Positions 8,599 to 17,807 of a stretch of DNA of 56,707 nt are shown piece after piece (the stretch's first letter is position 1; each line of letters starts with the position of its first letter). This DNA comes from Anaerohalosphaeraceae bacterium (GTDB taxonomy: Bacteria; Planctomycetota; Phycisphaerae; Sedimentisphaerales; Anaerohalosphaeraceae), in the NCBI GenBank assembly GCA_037479115.1, contig JBBFLK010000021.1:1-56707 (forward strand). Direction: 5' to 3'. The notes under the pieces were generated by a model, which saw only the letters and a list, made by a program, of their open reading frames with translations, had not been told where the DNA came from and searched no databases. Both the position numbers and the translations under genes were made by a program.

Positions 8599-9882
8599 AT
8601 GAAATTTTGGAAAGCAATGCTGCTGCTTTGTCTGGGAGGGACTGTCCGGGCTGATTTGGTGACGGAGAATCTAATTATTCATTTAAAGGCGGATGCCCTA
8701 ACGGGATTGACGGACGGCAGTGCAGTAACCATCTGGCCGGATTCGACGACGGAGGATTCTGTGGACGGTACTGTGCGGATTGTCAGCGGATACGGCAGCC
8801 CAACTTATAAAGCGGGCCAAATCAACGGCAAGCCGGCAGTCCGCTTTGTGCGTGCCGAGCAGGATGTGATGGTTTCGTCTAATTGGGTTTTGCCGAATCC
8901 GTCGGCGGGGCTGACGATTTTTATCGTATGCACCGGAGGCAGCAGCGGGTCGGTCGAGCGGGCGGCCCAAATCGGTGCGGCCTCGGGGACGGCTTCTCGA
9001 ATGATGGCGGTGGATGTTTCCAGCGGCTCTTCGGGCTGCCGGTTCAATAACGGCTATGCGCTCAGTCCGGCCGGCAGCAATCCGGTCAGTGCCGGTGTGT
9101 ACCATATCGGCATCCGTCGGATGGCTCAGGGGGGACGGCACGACAGTTTGTATTATGCGGTAAATGACTTGATTGCCGAACCGCTGACGTGCAATAATCC
9201 GGCCAATGTGATTACTTTTGATTCCGCGGGAAACCATCTTTCCATCGGCAACGGGGTGGATACGGCCGGGGCGTGGTGGCCCGATTTTTACAATGGGGAC
9301 TTGGCGGAGATTCTGGTTTACAACGCCCAGCTTTCTCTTCAGCAGATTTCCCAGACGGCTGAATACCTCAGCACCAAGTACGGCATTCCTTTCCAGGGAG
9401 CATCTATTCTGGTATCAGAAAACGGCGGAGGTACGACGGTTCGGGAAGGCGGCGAGACGGATACCATAAATGTGTCCTTGACATTGAACCCAGGCAGTTC
9501 GTCCGTAACAGTTCGAATGGAGGATGTTTTGAATCCGGCTCAGGTCCAAATAACGCCGTGCGAAGTTGTGTTTACTTCCTCCAACTGGCAAAACACGCAG
9601 AGTTTTCTTGTTACCGCCGTCGATGACGACCAGATGGAACGGGCGGTTCACGATACCAGACTTAAGCTGACGGTTTTGACAGACCCATCTTCTCCTTATT
9701 ATGGGATTTCTTTGAATCCCGTCTGGGTGAATATTGAAGACAATGACTGCGGCTCTTTCGGATTCAGTCCGGCCGATTTCAATCTGGACTGCCGGGTGGA
9801 TTTGGAGGATTTTTCCATTTTTGTTCTCGAATGGCTGGGGTGCAGTATCCCCGATCCAACCTGTCAGAACTTTGCCGGCTGA
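8599..9882 (+). CDS. Secreted LamG-like protein with Calx-beta-like and dockerin-like tail
   Basis: A 427-residue exported protein. The signal peptide covers about 1-18. A LamG/concanavalin-like domain lies at about 19-265 (LIIHLKADALTGL at the start, GDLAEILVYN near the end). A Calx-beta-like segment follows (REGGETDTINVSL, VTAVDDDQ, EDNDCG), then one dockerin-like repeat (DFNLDCRVDLEDF, then EWLGC). The tail matches that of the 7360 product but the head is unrelated, so domains have been shuffled between neighbours. The ATG at 8599 is preceded by CGGAGA; the frame also reaches a TTG at 8569. LamG domains usually bind carbohydrate; the ligand here is unknown. Confidence 0.87.
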   Translation: MKFWKAMLLLCLGGTVRADLVTENLIIHLKADALTGLTDGSAVTIWPDSTTEDSVDGTVRIVSGYGSPTYKAGQINGKPAVRFVRAEQDVMVSSNWVLPNPSAGLTIFIVCTGGSSGSVERAAQIGAASGTASRMMAVDVSSGSSGCRFNNGYALSPAGSNPVSAGVYHIGIRRMAQGGRHDSLYYAVNDLIAEPLTCNNPANVITFDSAGNHLSIGNGVDTAGAWWPDFYNGDLAEILVYNAQLSLQQISQTAEYLSTKYGIPFQGASILVSENGGGTTVREGGETDTINVSLTLNPGSSSVTVRMEDVLNPAQVQITPCEVVFTSSNWQNTQSFLVTAVDDDQMERAVHDTRLKLTVLTDPSSPYYGISLNPVWVNIEDNDCGSFGFSPADFNLDCRVDLEDFSIFVLEWLGCSIPDPTCQNFAG

Positions 9883-9963
9883 TTTTTCTGCTGACAAACC
9901 GTGTGGAAGTGTGTGTGGCGGTTTTGTAAAGGATTTGGAAACATTTTGCGGAGGAAAGGAAAG

Positions 9964-10755
9964 ATGAAAAGTATCTGTATAGTCTGTTTGGCGGCGGTTG
10001 TGTTTGCAGGGATGGCATCCGGCGGAGTGATTATCCCCAGTCTGGATGACGGCACAGCCCTCGGGACCTACACAGCAGCCCGCAACGGTCTTTTGAATGA
10101 GGTGCCGAAAATCACAACAGGAAAAATCACATTGGCCGCCCGATTTAATCCGGATATCAGTCAGATGACTGCCGGTCCGGTTATTGTCATCGAAAACGGC
10201 GGAACATCCAACGGCACCGGCCTGTATCTGGCCAGTGGGAATCTGATTTTTGCAGCCAAGGCGGCAAACGGCCGATATGCCGTTCCGACAAGTCTGAATG
10301 ATACGGATTTTGCCAATGAGGGCGGACTGGGCAAATCGATGGCGGTTTCGGCTGGCCCCGTTAACTTCGGTCAGGAGAACATCGTTTATGCTTCAATGGA
10401 CATTGTGAGCGGAAAGCTTTTTATTTGCATCAATGGGGTCGGGAGTCTGTACACAATTACCAACTCTACCGGTACGGAGAATTTGGACGGAAACTGTTCG
10501 GTCAGTTTTCTCGGCGTCTCGCCGATTCCGTCGGACCAGTATGGATGGCTGGGCGGACTCCTGGAGGATAACGGGACCAACAATGCTCTGTCTCTGTATC
10601 CGCAGTTATTTTGGATGAACGCCGTGCCGATGATCCAGACACCCGGATATGCCAATCAGCTGGGGCAGATCTTTGCGGCTTATGTTCCGGAGCCGGCGTC
10701 GCTGGTTCTATTGGGGGGTGGGGCGTTCTTTCTGCGGCCTCGACGTCACCTGTAA
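9964..10755 (+). CDS. PEP-CTERM secreted protein carrying the shared N-domain
   Basis: A 263-residue protein and the third paralogue of the domain in the 5077 and 7360 products (VIIPSLDDGTALGTY, LAARFNPDIS, NGTGLYLASGNL, NCSVSFLG). It stops after that domain and ends in a PEP-CTERM sorting signal: VPEPASL, a hydrophobic stretch, then RPRRH. PEP-CTERM proteins are processed by exosortase and attached to or exported through the cell envelope; no exosortase gene is in the window. The start at 9964 follows a GGAGGAAAGG ribosome site; the frame extends upstream to 9901 without support. Confidence 0.88.
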   Translation: MKSICIVCLAAVVFAGMASGGVIIPSLDDGTALGTYTAARNGLLNEVPKITTGKITLAARFNPDISQMTAGPVIVIENGGTSNGTGLYLASGNLIFAAKAANGRYAVPTSLNDTDFANEGGLGKSMAVSAGPVNFGQENIVYASMDIVSGKLFICINGVGSLYTITNSTGTENLDGNCSVSFLGVSPIPSDQYGWLGGLLEDNGTNNALSLYPQLFWMNAVPMIQTPGYANQLGQIFAAYVPEPASLVLLGGGAFFLRPRRHL

Positions 10756-10803
10756 ACAAAAGCGGAATGCTCCATCAGACGAATGGATGTCGAATGAGGG
10801 TTT

Positions 10804-10873
10804 ATCTGCCGCCTGCAGGGAGAGGATCTGGGGAGCTTGCTCCGCACCCTCTCTTTGCGGGCAGCAGATTTTT
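10804..10873 (+). terminator. Long hairpin followed by T run (probable partial terminator)
   Basis: Bases 10806-10812 pair with 10857-10864 with a bulged G at 10859. Inner helices pair 10818-10825 with 10848-10855 and a GGAG with CTCC around 10832-10842. TTTTT follows at 10869-10873. This fits an intrinsic terminator or attenuator between the secreted-protein genes and the next sulfatase. Confidence 0.5.
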
Positions 10874-10895
10874 CTGAGTTGAGGAAGCGGTGAAA

Positions 10896-12341
10896 ATGTG
10901 TTTTCTGACTCGACGCGATTTTTTGGGTTCTCTGGGAGCCGGCCTGTTTGTTCCAACCTTCGGAGGTTGCCTGGCGGGCGAATCCGGAAAGTCCGGCACA
11001 ACGGCAAAACCGCTTCGGCCGAATATCCTGATGATTCTGGTTGATGATATGGGGTATGCGGACCCGAGTTGCTACGGCGGTTCTTTGACGATTCCGACGC
11101 CCAACATAGACCGTCTGGCTCAGGAAGGGATTCGGTTTACGCAGTTTTATGTGAACTCTCCGGTTTGTTCGCCGTCGCGTGTAGCCCTGATGACGGGCCA
11201 GTATCCGGCTCGGTGGCGCATTTTTACCTATCTGGACCGGCGGGAGCTGAATCGGCAGCGCAGAATGGCGGATTTTCTAGACCCCAGCGCTCCGTTTCTG
11301 ACGCGTCAGTTTAAAGCGGCAGGGTATGCCGCGGCTCATTTCGGCAAGTGGCACATGGGCGGGGGACGGGATGTCGGAGATGCTCCGCTTCCGCAGGAAT
11401 ACGGCTTTGATGAGTCTTCGGTTGCCTTCGAAGGGCTGGGCGATCGGCTTTTAATTCGCGGCGACGGTCTTTCCAATCAAAGTGCCCGACTCGGACGGGG
11501 GCAGATTACGTGGGTGGAAAAGCATCAGATTACGCAAATTCGGGTGGATCAGGCGTTGGATTTCATCCGACGGCACAAGGACAAGCCGTTTTATGTGAAT
11601 GTCTGGTTCAATGATGTTCATGACCCGCATCTTCCGGTCCCTGAACAGCTGGAAAAGTTTCGGCCGTATTCCGACAATCCGTATGTGCAGAGGTTTTATG
11701 CCGTGCTGGAGGAGATGGACCGCCAGATTGGGCGGCTTTCGGACGGGCTGTCGGAAATGGGCCTGGAGGAGAAGACGCTGGTGATTCTTACCAGCGATAA
11801 CGGGCCGACGGACTGGGCCAGTTATTACAAAGAGGGATGGTTGCCGCCGGGTTCCGTCGGAGATTTTAAAGGCCGCAAATGGAGTCTATACGAAGGAGGC
11901 ATCCGGATGCCTTTTATTGTGCGATGGAAGGGAACTATCCCCGCGGGAAAGGTCAATCAGTCAACGTTGGTCTGCGGAGCGGATTTGTTCCCGTCGCTGT
12001 GTACGATGGCCGGCATCAGTCTTCCATCGGGTGTGCAGCTGGATGGGGAGGATATGAGTGCAGCCTTCCTCGGGGCGGAAATAGAAAGAAAAGAACCGAT
12101 TTTCTGGTACTATCCCAATGACCCCAAACCGGGCAATCCAAAAAATGTCAGTCCGGTTCTGGCGGTTCGGGAAGGGCAGTGGAAGTTGCTGGCCGGCCTG
12201 AAAGGGCAAAATAGGCAGCTTTATAATCTTGCCAATGACCCGAATGAGCAGGAGAATCTGGCACAGCAGAATCCGCAGACGGCTCAAAGACTCTGGGAAA
12301 GACTGAGGGCCTGGGCGGACTCGATAGGGTTGGAACGATAG
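10896..12341 (+). CDS. Secreted arylsulfatase (family S1)
   Basis: A 481-residue sulfatase with a Tat-like signal (TRRDFLGSLGAG) and then GGC, probably a lipoprotein. The active-site motif is CSPSR followed by VALMTGQYP; its Cys would become formylglycine. Metal residues lie in ILVDDMGYAD and TSDNGPT, and HFGKWHMGG is conserved in the family. Expected to cleave sulfate esters from glycans or aryl sulfates outside the cytoplasm. The ATG at 10896 has GAGGAAG eight bases upstream; a GTG at 10890 is in frame but too close to it. A GH43 gene follows within about 100 bases. Confidence 0.93.
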   Translation: MCFLTRRDFLGSLGAGLFVPTFGGCLAGESGKSGTTAKPLRPNILMILVDDMGYADPSCYGGSLTIPTPNIDRLAQEGIRFTQFYVNSPVCSPSRVALMTGQYPARWRIFTYLDRRELNRQRRMADFLDPSAPFLTRQFKAAGYAAAHFGKWHMGGGRDVGDAPLPQEYGFDESSVAFEGLGDRLLIRGDGLSNQSARLGRGQITWVEKHQITQIRVDQALDFIRRHKDKPFYVNVWFNDVHDPHLPVPEQLEKFRPYSDNPYVQRFYAVLEEMDRQIGRLSDGLSEMGLEEKTLVILTSDNGPTDWASYYKEGWLPPGSVGDFKGRKWSLYEGGIRMPFIVRWKGTIPAGKVNQSTLVCGADLFPSLCTMAGISLPSGVQLDGEDMSAAFLGAEIERKEPIFWYYPNDPKPGNPKNVSPVLAVREGQWKLLAGLKGQNRQLYNLANDPNEQENLAQQNPQTAQRLWERLRAWADSIGLER

Positions 12342-12381
12342 GCAAATAAACAGAGATTTAAGACATCAGAATGCGGGAATA

Positions 12382-13380
12382 ATGGAAACGTTTCCTTCAG
12401 GGATGAGCAATTTGGCCGGTGTGATTTTCCTTTTCCTGGCGGGATGGGGGGCTCCACAGGTCTGTGCAAAAGAGACTGCCGCGAAACCGCAGGAAAAAAT
12501 CTACCAAAATCCGCTCCTGGATGTGCGGCTGGCAGACCCGACGGTGATTCGGCACAACGGAATTTTTTATCTTTATGCGACGGGGGATGTCCGGGGAGGC
12601 GGCTATCGATTTTGGACGTCTGCGGATTTGGTCAGATGGACTCGCGGGGAAGTGGTTTTCAGCCGCCCGCGAAGCTGGGCGCCGGATGTATGGCAGGACC
12701 CGGTTTCCGGAACGTTTTATCTGTATTACACGGCTCAATCTTCTTTGAATCCGGATTGGCAGGTTGTCGGGGTGGCCGATTCCAACAGCCCAAAGGGGCC
12801 TTTCGTGAATCCGCAGGATTTATTTGAAAACGCCATTGATGCCCATCTGTTTCGGGATGATGACGGCCGGCTGTATCTGTATTTTGTGCAGTTTCCTGGC
12901 TTCCGGATTACCGTTCAGCTGATGAGCGGTCCGCGAACGCCTTCGGGGCCTTCGAAGGTTGTTCTGGAACCGCAGGAGGACTGGGAGAAAAAGCACGGGG
13001 CCGTAACGGAAGGCCCGTGGATGCTCAAACACAACGGGGTTTATTATCTGCTCTACAGCGGCTCTCACGCGGCCTATCCGGACTATGCAGTTGGCTATGC
13101 CGCGGCGGACAATCCGATGGGGCCGTTCCGTCGGGCCGCACACAATCCTATCATTCGGCGGTCGAAAGGTGTTTTCGGGCCCGGTCACGGCTGCGTGATT
13201 CGGGATGATGCCGGAAACTGGTGGCATCTCTATCATCAGAAGCAAACCAGTCGGGAAAATGATTTCACTCGCTTTCTTTGTCTGGACCGGCTGTGGTTCG
13301 ATGCGGACGGAAGTCTGCACGGGGCGGCAACTCGTGGAGTTCGTCTGCCGGCGCCGGTTATCGAAAGCCGCGGCGGCTGA
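12382..13380 (+). CDS. Glycoside hydrolase family 43 (arabinanase/beta-xylosidase type)
   Basis: A 332-residue secreted five-bladed beta-propeller enzyme. A hydrophobic signal region spans about 10-32. The three GH43 acidic residues are visible: general base D52 in LADPTV, pKa modulator D153 in NAIDAHLF and general acid E210 in VTEGPW. GH43 enzymes act on arabinose- or xylose-containing glycans such as arabinan or xylan side chains; the exact substrate cannot be read from sequence. The start is uncertain: ATG at 12382 or 12403, neither with a strong ribosome site. Confidence 0.88.
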   Translation: METFPSGMSNLAGVIFLFLAGWGAPQVCAKETAAKPQEKIYQNPLLDVRLADPTVIRHNGIFYLYATGDVRGGGYRFWTSADLVRWTRGEVVFSRPRSWAPDVWQDPVSGTFYLYYTAQSSLNPDWQVVGVADSNSPKGPFVNPQDLFENAIDAHLFRDDDGRLYLYFVQFPGFRITVQLMSGPRTPSGPSKVVLEPQEDWEKKHGAVTEGPWMLKHNGVYYLLYSGSHAAYPDYAVGYAAADNPMGPFRRAAHNPIIRRSKGVFGPGHGCVIRDDAGNWWHLYHQKQTSRENDFTRFLCLDRLWFDADGSLHGAATRGVRLPAPVIESRGG

Positions 13381-13404
13381 TACATTTATGGAAAAAGGGA
13401 AGCA

Positions 13405-14826
13405 ATGGATAGGCGTGCATTTCTCAAGACGGCGTCGGCGGCCCTGACAGGCGGCTCTTTAGCTCCGGGGCTTTTTGCCGCTGACAATCCCCGCAAACCG
13501 AATATCCTGATGATTCTGGCGGATGATGCCACCTACAATGATTTTCCTCTGTACGGCGGCGTCAATGTCCGGACCCCCCGTATCGACCGGCTGGCCGCCG
13601 AGGGAATGACTTTTTCAAAAGCATATCTTTCGATGGCGATATGTGTTCCCTGCCGAACGGAGCTCTATACAGGTCTGTACCCGATGCGAAGCGGCTGCTG
13701 CTGGAATCATGCTCCCGCCCGCATCGGCACCCGAAGCATCTGTCATTTTCTGCGAGACTTGGGCTATCGAGTCGGGCTGACTGGGAAACTGCACGTATCG
13801 CCGAGAAGCTGCTTTCCGTTTGACAAGGTCGAAGGGTTTGAGGACAACTGCGTTGCAGAAACGGCTGATTATAACTGCCGCGGGATTCGGGCCTATATGG
13901 AGGCGGATAAAAGCCAGCCGTTTTGTCTGATTGTCGGGCTGGTGCTTCCGCATGCGGTCTGGACCGTCGGGGATGCGAATCATTTTGACCCCGAAAAACT
14001 GAAGTTGCCCGCAAATCTTGCGGACACGCCCCAGACCCGTCAGGATTATGCGAGTTATCTGGCGGAGATTGAGGTGCTGGATCAACAAGTGGGGGATATT
14101 CTGGATACGCTCGAACAAACGGGTCAGGCGGACAATACCCTTGTTCTTTTCTCTACCGAGCAGGGGTCGCAGTTTCCCGGCTGCAAATGGACCAATTATG
14201 AATGCGGTCTTCATACAGGCATAACGCTACGTTGGCCGGGGGTTGTGAAACCGGGCGTTCGTACGGAAGCAATGATTCAATATGCGGATATTCTGCCGAC
14301 GCTGATAGAAGCGGCGGGAGGAACCGTCCCAACCGGGCAGTTCGACGGGACCAGTTTCCTGGAGGTGCTGACCGGAAAAAAAGATGGACACCGCCGGTAT
14401 ACCTATGGGATGCACAACAATATCCCGGAAGGGGGTGCCTATCCGATTCGTTCGGCTCGGGACAGCCGTTATCGTTATATCCGCAATCTCCTGCCGGAGC
14501 GGGTCCATATTCAGAGATATGTGATGGGGCCGATAGGAAACAAACACACGCACTACTGGAGTTCCTGGATGCTGGCAGCGGTGGAGGATGAAAAGGCCTA
14601 TCAGCTGGTGAGCCGGTATCTGAAGCGGCCTGGGGAGGAACTTTACGACAGCAATAACGACCCGTATGAACTGAACAATCTGGCGGATAATCCGCAATAT
14701 GCGGATGTCAAAAGACGCTTGTCGGAGGAGTTGGACCAATGGATGAAAGAGCAGAGTGACCCCGGTGCGGTTCTGGATACCCTGCAGCGCTATAATCAGG
14801 CGCGAGGAAAGCGGAACGAAACATGA
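13405..14826 (+). CDS. Sulfatase, heparan N-sulfatase-like subgroup
   Basis: A 473-residue sulfatase with a Tat signal (DRRAFLKTASAAL). The active-site motif is CVPCR followed by TELYTGLYP. The N-terminal metal pair is present (ILADDATY). The second metal motif is STEQGSQFPG rather than the usual SDN/SDH, which is typical of the sulfamidase (N-sulfoglucosamine sulfohydrolase)-like subgroup; bacterial members are not all N-sulfatases. The ATG at 13405 follows AAGGGAAG. It lies between GH43 and GH2 genes, in keeping with desulfation of a chain that these enzymes then cut. Confidence 0.92.
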   Translation: MDRRAFLKTASAALTGGSLAPGLFAADNPRKPNILMILADDATYNDFPLYGGVNVRTPRIDRLAAEGMTFSKAYLSMAICVPCRTELYTGLYPMRSGCCWNHAPARIGTRSICHFLRDLGYRVGLTGKLHVSPRSCFPFDKVEGFEDNCVAETADYNCRGIRAYMEADKSQPFCLIVGLVLPHAVWTVGDANHFDPEKLKLPANLADTPQTRQDYASYLAEIEVLDQQVGDILDTLEQTGQADNTLVLFSTEQGSQFPGCKWTNYECGLHTGITLRWPGVVKPGVRTEAMIQYADILPTLIEAAGGTVPTGQFDGTSFLEVLTGKKDGHRRYTYGMHNNIPEGGAYPIRSARDSRYRYIRNLLPERVHIQRYVMGPIGNKHTHYWSSWMLAAVEDEKAYQLVSRYLKRPGEELYDSNNDPYELNNLADNPQYADVKRRLSEELDQWMKEQSDPGAVLDTLQRYNQARGKRNET

Positions 14827-14873
14827 GAATTGTTCCAAGTAGCAAAAACGATGGAAAACGAAAGGAAGAATGA

Positions 14874-16730
14874 ATGAAAAGCTTGAAATGGATGGTTTGT
14901 CTGATGGGGGTTTTGATGGGAGTTTATGCGCAAGCCGCGGAGACGAACTGGCAGCCCCAAAGCGGCGGACTGGTGACCCGGTGGGGCAAGGCCCTGAAGC
15001 CCGAGACGGCCTGGCTGGAGTATCCTCGGCCGCAGCTGGTGCGTTCGGAATGGCTGAACTTAAACGGGCTGTGGGATTTTGCCCTGCTGTCGAAGACCGC
15101 TCCGATGCCGAAGGACTTTTTTCAGAAGATTCTGGTCCCGTTCTGTGTGGAGTCGGCCTTGTCAGGGGTCGGCCGAACCGTGACCCCGAATGACCGAATC
15201 TGGTACCGCAGGACTTTTACGGTGCCGCCGTCCTGGACTGGCAGCCGGGTGATTCTGCATTTTGAAGCAGTCGATTGGGACACGGCCGTCTGGGTTAACG
15301 GGGCGTATGTCGGTTCGCACCGCGGGGCGTATGATCGTTTCAGTTTTGACATTACGGAGTACCTCAAAGACGGGACGCAGGAGCTGGTTGTTTCCGTCTG
15401 GGACCCGACGAATTTTGAATCACAGGCCCGCGGCAAACAGCAGATGCCGCAGGAAGGGATTTGGTACACACCTGTCAGCGGCATCTGGCAGACGGTCTGG
15501 CTGGAGCCGATTCCCAAAGCAGCCGCCATCCGGGAAATCAAAATCACGACCGATATTGATAAAAATCAGGTTACAATCATTCCCATCGCCTATGAGCCGG
15601 ATTATCGGAAATATTCGGTCAAGATCTCCGTCTTCGAAGGTCAAAATCCGGGGCCGGAAGGACAGACTGCTGTCAATAAGCCGCTGACCCTGCGGATAGA
15701 CAATCCGAAATTGTGGTCGCCGGACAGTCCGTTTCTGTACGATGTCAAACTGGAGCTGCTTGGGCCGTCCGGGGAGGTTCTCGAGCGGCTGTCAAGTTAT
15801 TTCGGGATGCGCAAAATCAGTCTGGGACAGGGGCAATTCGGGAAGGAATTATTCTTGAACAACAAACCGCTGTTCCACTACGGCACGCTGGACCAGGGCT
15901 GGTGGCCGGACGGCCTGCATACGCCGCCTTCGGATGAGGCAATGAAATACGATTTGGAAATCACCAAACAGATGGGCTTTAATATGATTCGCAAGCACAT
16001 CAAGGTTGAACCCCAGCGGTGGTATTATTGGTGCGACAAATTGGGGATTCTGGTCTGGCAGGATATGCCGTCGGGGATGGTGGTGCTGCCGGACCCGGAT
16101 GGCCGTCGTCAGCATCACATCCAGCATGTTCCGGCGGACGGGCCGGATCTGCATCAGCGGTCGGAGCATGCGGCCCAGTTTGAATGGGAGCTGCGGCGGA
16201 TGGTGGACCAGCATTTCAACGCACCCTGCATCGTCATGTGGGTGCCGTTCAATGAGGGCTGGGGCCAGTATGACACCTGCCGCATCAGTAACTGGCTGAA
16301 GGCATATGATCCGACTCGTCTGGTAAATGCCGTCAGCGGCTGGGCCCTGCGTCCCTGCGGCGATGTCTATGACATTCATACGTATCAGAAGGACCTGACG
16401 CGGCCTTCAATCCAGAAAGACCGCGCGACGGTCATTGGGGAGTTCGGCGGCATCGGCTATCCGATTGAAGGGCATCTGTGGAATCCAAAGATGCGCAATT
16501 GGGGCTATCAGACCTATCACAGTGCACAGGAACTTTTGGACAATTATATCTATAAGTTTAATCAGATTGCTGAGATGAAAAAGCAGGGTGTCTCCGCAGC
16601 CGTCTATACCCAAACTACGGATGTAGAAGGGGAGGTCAACGGGTTGATGACCTACGACCGTGAGGTCATTAAAATACCTGTGGAGAAATTACGGCAACTT
16701 CATCAGGTTTTGTATAAAGAGAACCAGTAA
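14874..16730 (+). CDS. Glycoside hydrolase family 2 (beta-galactosidase/beta-glucuronidase type)
   Basis: A 618-residue secreted enzyme with a signal peptide (about 1-22). A sugar-binding jelly-roll domain (LNLNGLWDF, DWDTAVWVNG), an Ig-like sandwich (PKLWSPDSPFLYD) and a TIM barrel follow. Catalytic residues are visible: acid/base E461 in PFNEGWGQ and nucleophile E523 in VIGEFGG. GH2 members remove terminal galactose, glucuronate, mannose or arabinose; which one is not clear. It is shorter than E. coli LacZ (~1000 residues) and lacks the C-terminal domains. The start at 14874 follows AAAGGAAG at 14861-14868. Confidence 0.92.
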   Translation: MKSLKWMVCLMGVLMGVYAQAAETNWQPQSGGLVTRWGKALKPETAWLEYPRPQLVRSEWLNLNGLWDFALLSKTAPMPKDFFQKILVPFCVESALSGVGRTVTPNDRIWYRRTFTVPPSWTGSRVILHFEAVDWDTAVWVNGAYVGSHRGAYDRFSFDITEYLKDGTQELVVSVWDPTNFESQARGKQQMPQEGIWYTPVSGIWQTVWLEPIPKAAAIREIKITTDIDKNQVTIIPIAYEPDYRKYSVKISVFEGQNPGPEGQTAVNKPLTLRIDNPKLWSPDSPFLYDVKLELLGPSGEVLERLSSYFGMRKISLGQGQFGKELFLNNKPLFHYGTLDQGWWPDGLHTPPSDEAMKYDLEITKQMGFNMIRKHIKVEPQRWYYWCDKLGILVWQDMPSGMVVLPDPDGRRQHHIQHVPADGPDLHQRSEHAAQFEWELRRMVDQHFNAPCIVMWVPFNEGWGQYDTCRISNWLKAYDPTRLVNAVSGWALRPCGDVYDIHTYQKDLTRPSIQKDRATVIGEFGGIGYPIEGHLWNPKMRNWGYQTYHSAQELLDNYIYKFNQIAEMKKQGVSAAVYTQTTDVEGEVNGLMTYDREVIKIPVEKLRQLHQVLYKENQ

Positions 16731-16742
16731 GGAGTCTGCCCG

Positions 16743-17756
16743 ATGAGAACGGTTTGGATTGCGGCGGGAGTCTGTCTGTTTTGGAATGCGGCGGCTGCGC
16801 AGATGCCGGACCCGCCCGGACAGGTCAAGCCGGGCCAGAAACCGGTCTATGAGGCCTACCTGTTTGCGCATATGATGGAAGGCGATTATGGCCGGCTGTA
16901 TTACAGTGTGAGCCTGGATGGGCTGCACTGGACGCTCTTAAACGGCGGCAGGCGGGTGTTTGAGGAATACCGGGGCCATCCGGATATCTGTCGGGGGCAT
17001 GACGGGCGGTATTATTTGGTCGGCAACCGGCGGGATGAGGACCTGATTATCCATTTTTGGGTCTCGGAAGATTTGCTCTGCTGGAGTCAATACAGCCAAT
17101 ATGAACCGAATCTGAGAAGCATTCCGGATTATCCAAGAGCCCTGATGCGGGTCGGGGCGCCGAAACTTTTTTATGATGAGCCGTCTGCTCAATATCTGCT
17201 GACGTGGCATACGACGCACGATTTGGGACCGATAGACCTTCCGGAGCCGTACTGGGCAGGCCAGCGGACAATTTACGCTCTCTCCAAAGACCTGAAAACG
17301 TTTTCCAGTCCTCCGAAGAAACTTTTCGGATGGGATATGGCCACCATTGATGTGATTGTCCGCCGAGCGGGCGAGTTCTATTATGCCGTTATCAAAGATG
17401 AGCGCTATCCGACGCTCGATTGGCCGACCGGAAAGACGATTCGAATCTGCCGAAGCCGCAGTCTGCTCGGCCCGTATTCAAAACCCGGCCCGCCGGTGAG
17501 CCCGAATTTTCGCGAGGCGCCGATGCTGATTCCCTCGCCGGATGGGAAAATCTGGTACTTGTACTATGAGCAGTATCCGGGGATTTCATACGGGCTTTCG
17601 ATAGCGGAGAAGCTGGAGGGGCCCTGGTATCAGGCCTATGGCAATTCACCAGTGAAGGACTGGAACAAATATGAGCTGCCGGCCAGGGCCCGTCACGGCT
17701 GTATGCTTCCCATCAGCCGAAGGGAGTATGAAACGCTGGTGTCTGCGTTAAAATAA
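16743..17756 (+). CDS. Five-bladed beta-propeller glycosidase-like protein (GH43/GH117-like)
   Basis: A 337-residue exported protein. The signal peptide covers about 1-19 (ending AAAAQ). Repeated Y-x-x-x-S-x-D-G/L-x-x-W blades are seen, such as YYSVSLDGLHW and VSEDLLCWS. Further conserved-looking segments are GHPDICRGHDGRYYLVG and ATIDVIVRRAGEFYYA. The fold belongs to the GH43/GH117/GH130 superfamily, but I cannot place the catalytic triad with confidence, so substrate and activity stay open. The start lies 12 bases after the GH2 stop, so the two are co-transcribed. A carbohydrate role is supported mainly by context. Confidence 0.7.
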   Translation: MRTVWIAAGVCLFWNAAAAQMPDPPGQVKPGQKPVYEAYLFAHMMEGDYGRLYYSVSLDGLHWTLLNGGRRVFEEYRGHPDICRGHDGRYYLVGNRRDEDLIIHFWVSEDLLCWSQYSQYEPNLRSIPDYPRALMRVGAPKLFYDEPSAQYLLTWHTTHDLGPIDLPEPYWAGQRTIYALSKDLKTFSSPPKKLFGWDMATIDVIVRRAGEFYYAVIKDERYPTLDWPTGKTIRICRSRSLLGPYSKPGPPVSPNFREAPMLIPSPDGKIWYLYYEQYPGISYGLSIAEKLEGPWYQAYGNSPVKDWNKYELPARARHGCMLPISRREYETLVSALK

Positions 17757-17807
17757 ATAGTTTTTTCTTGTTTTTTCTCTCGGCCGATTTAAAAATCCCC
17801 TGGTGAA

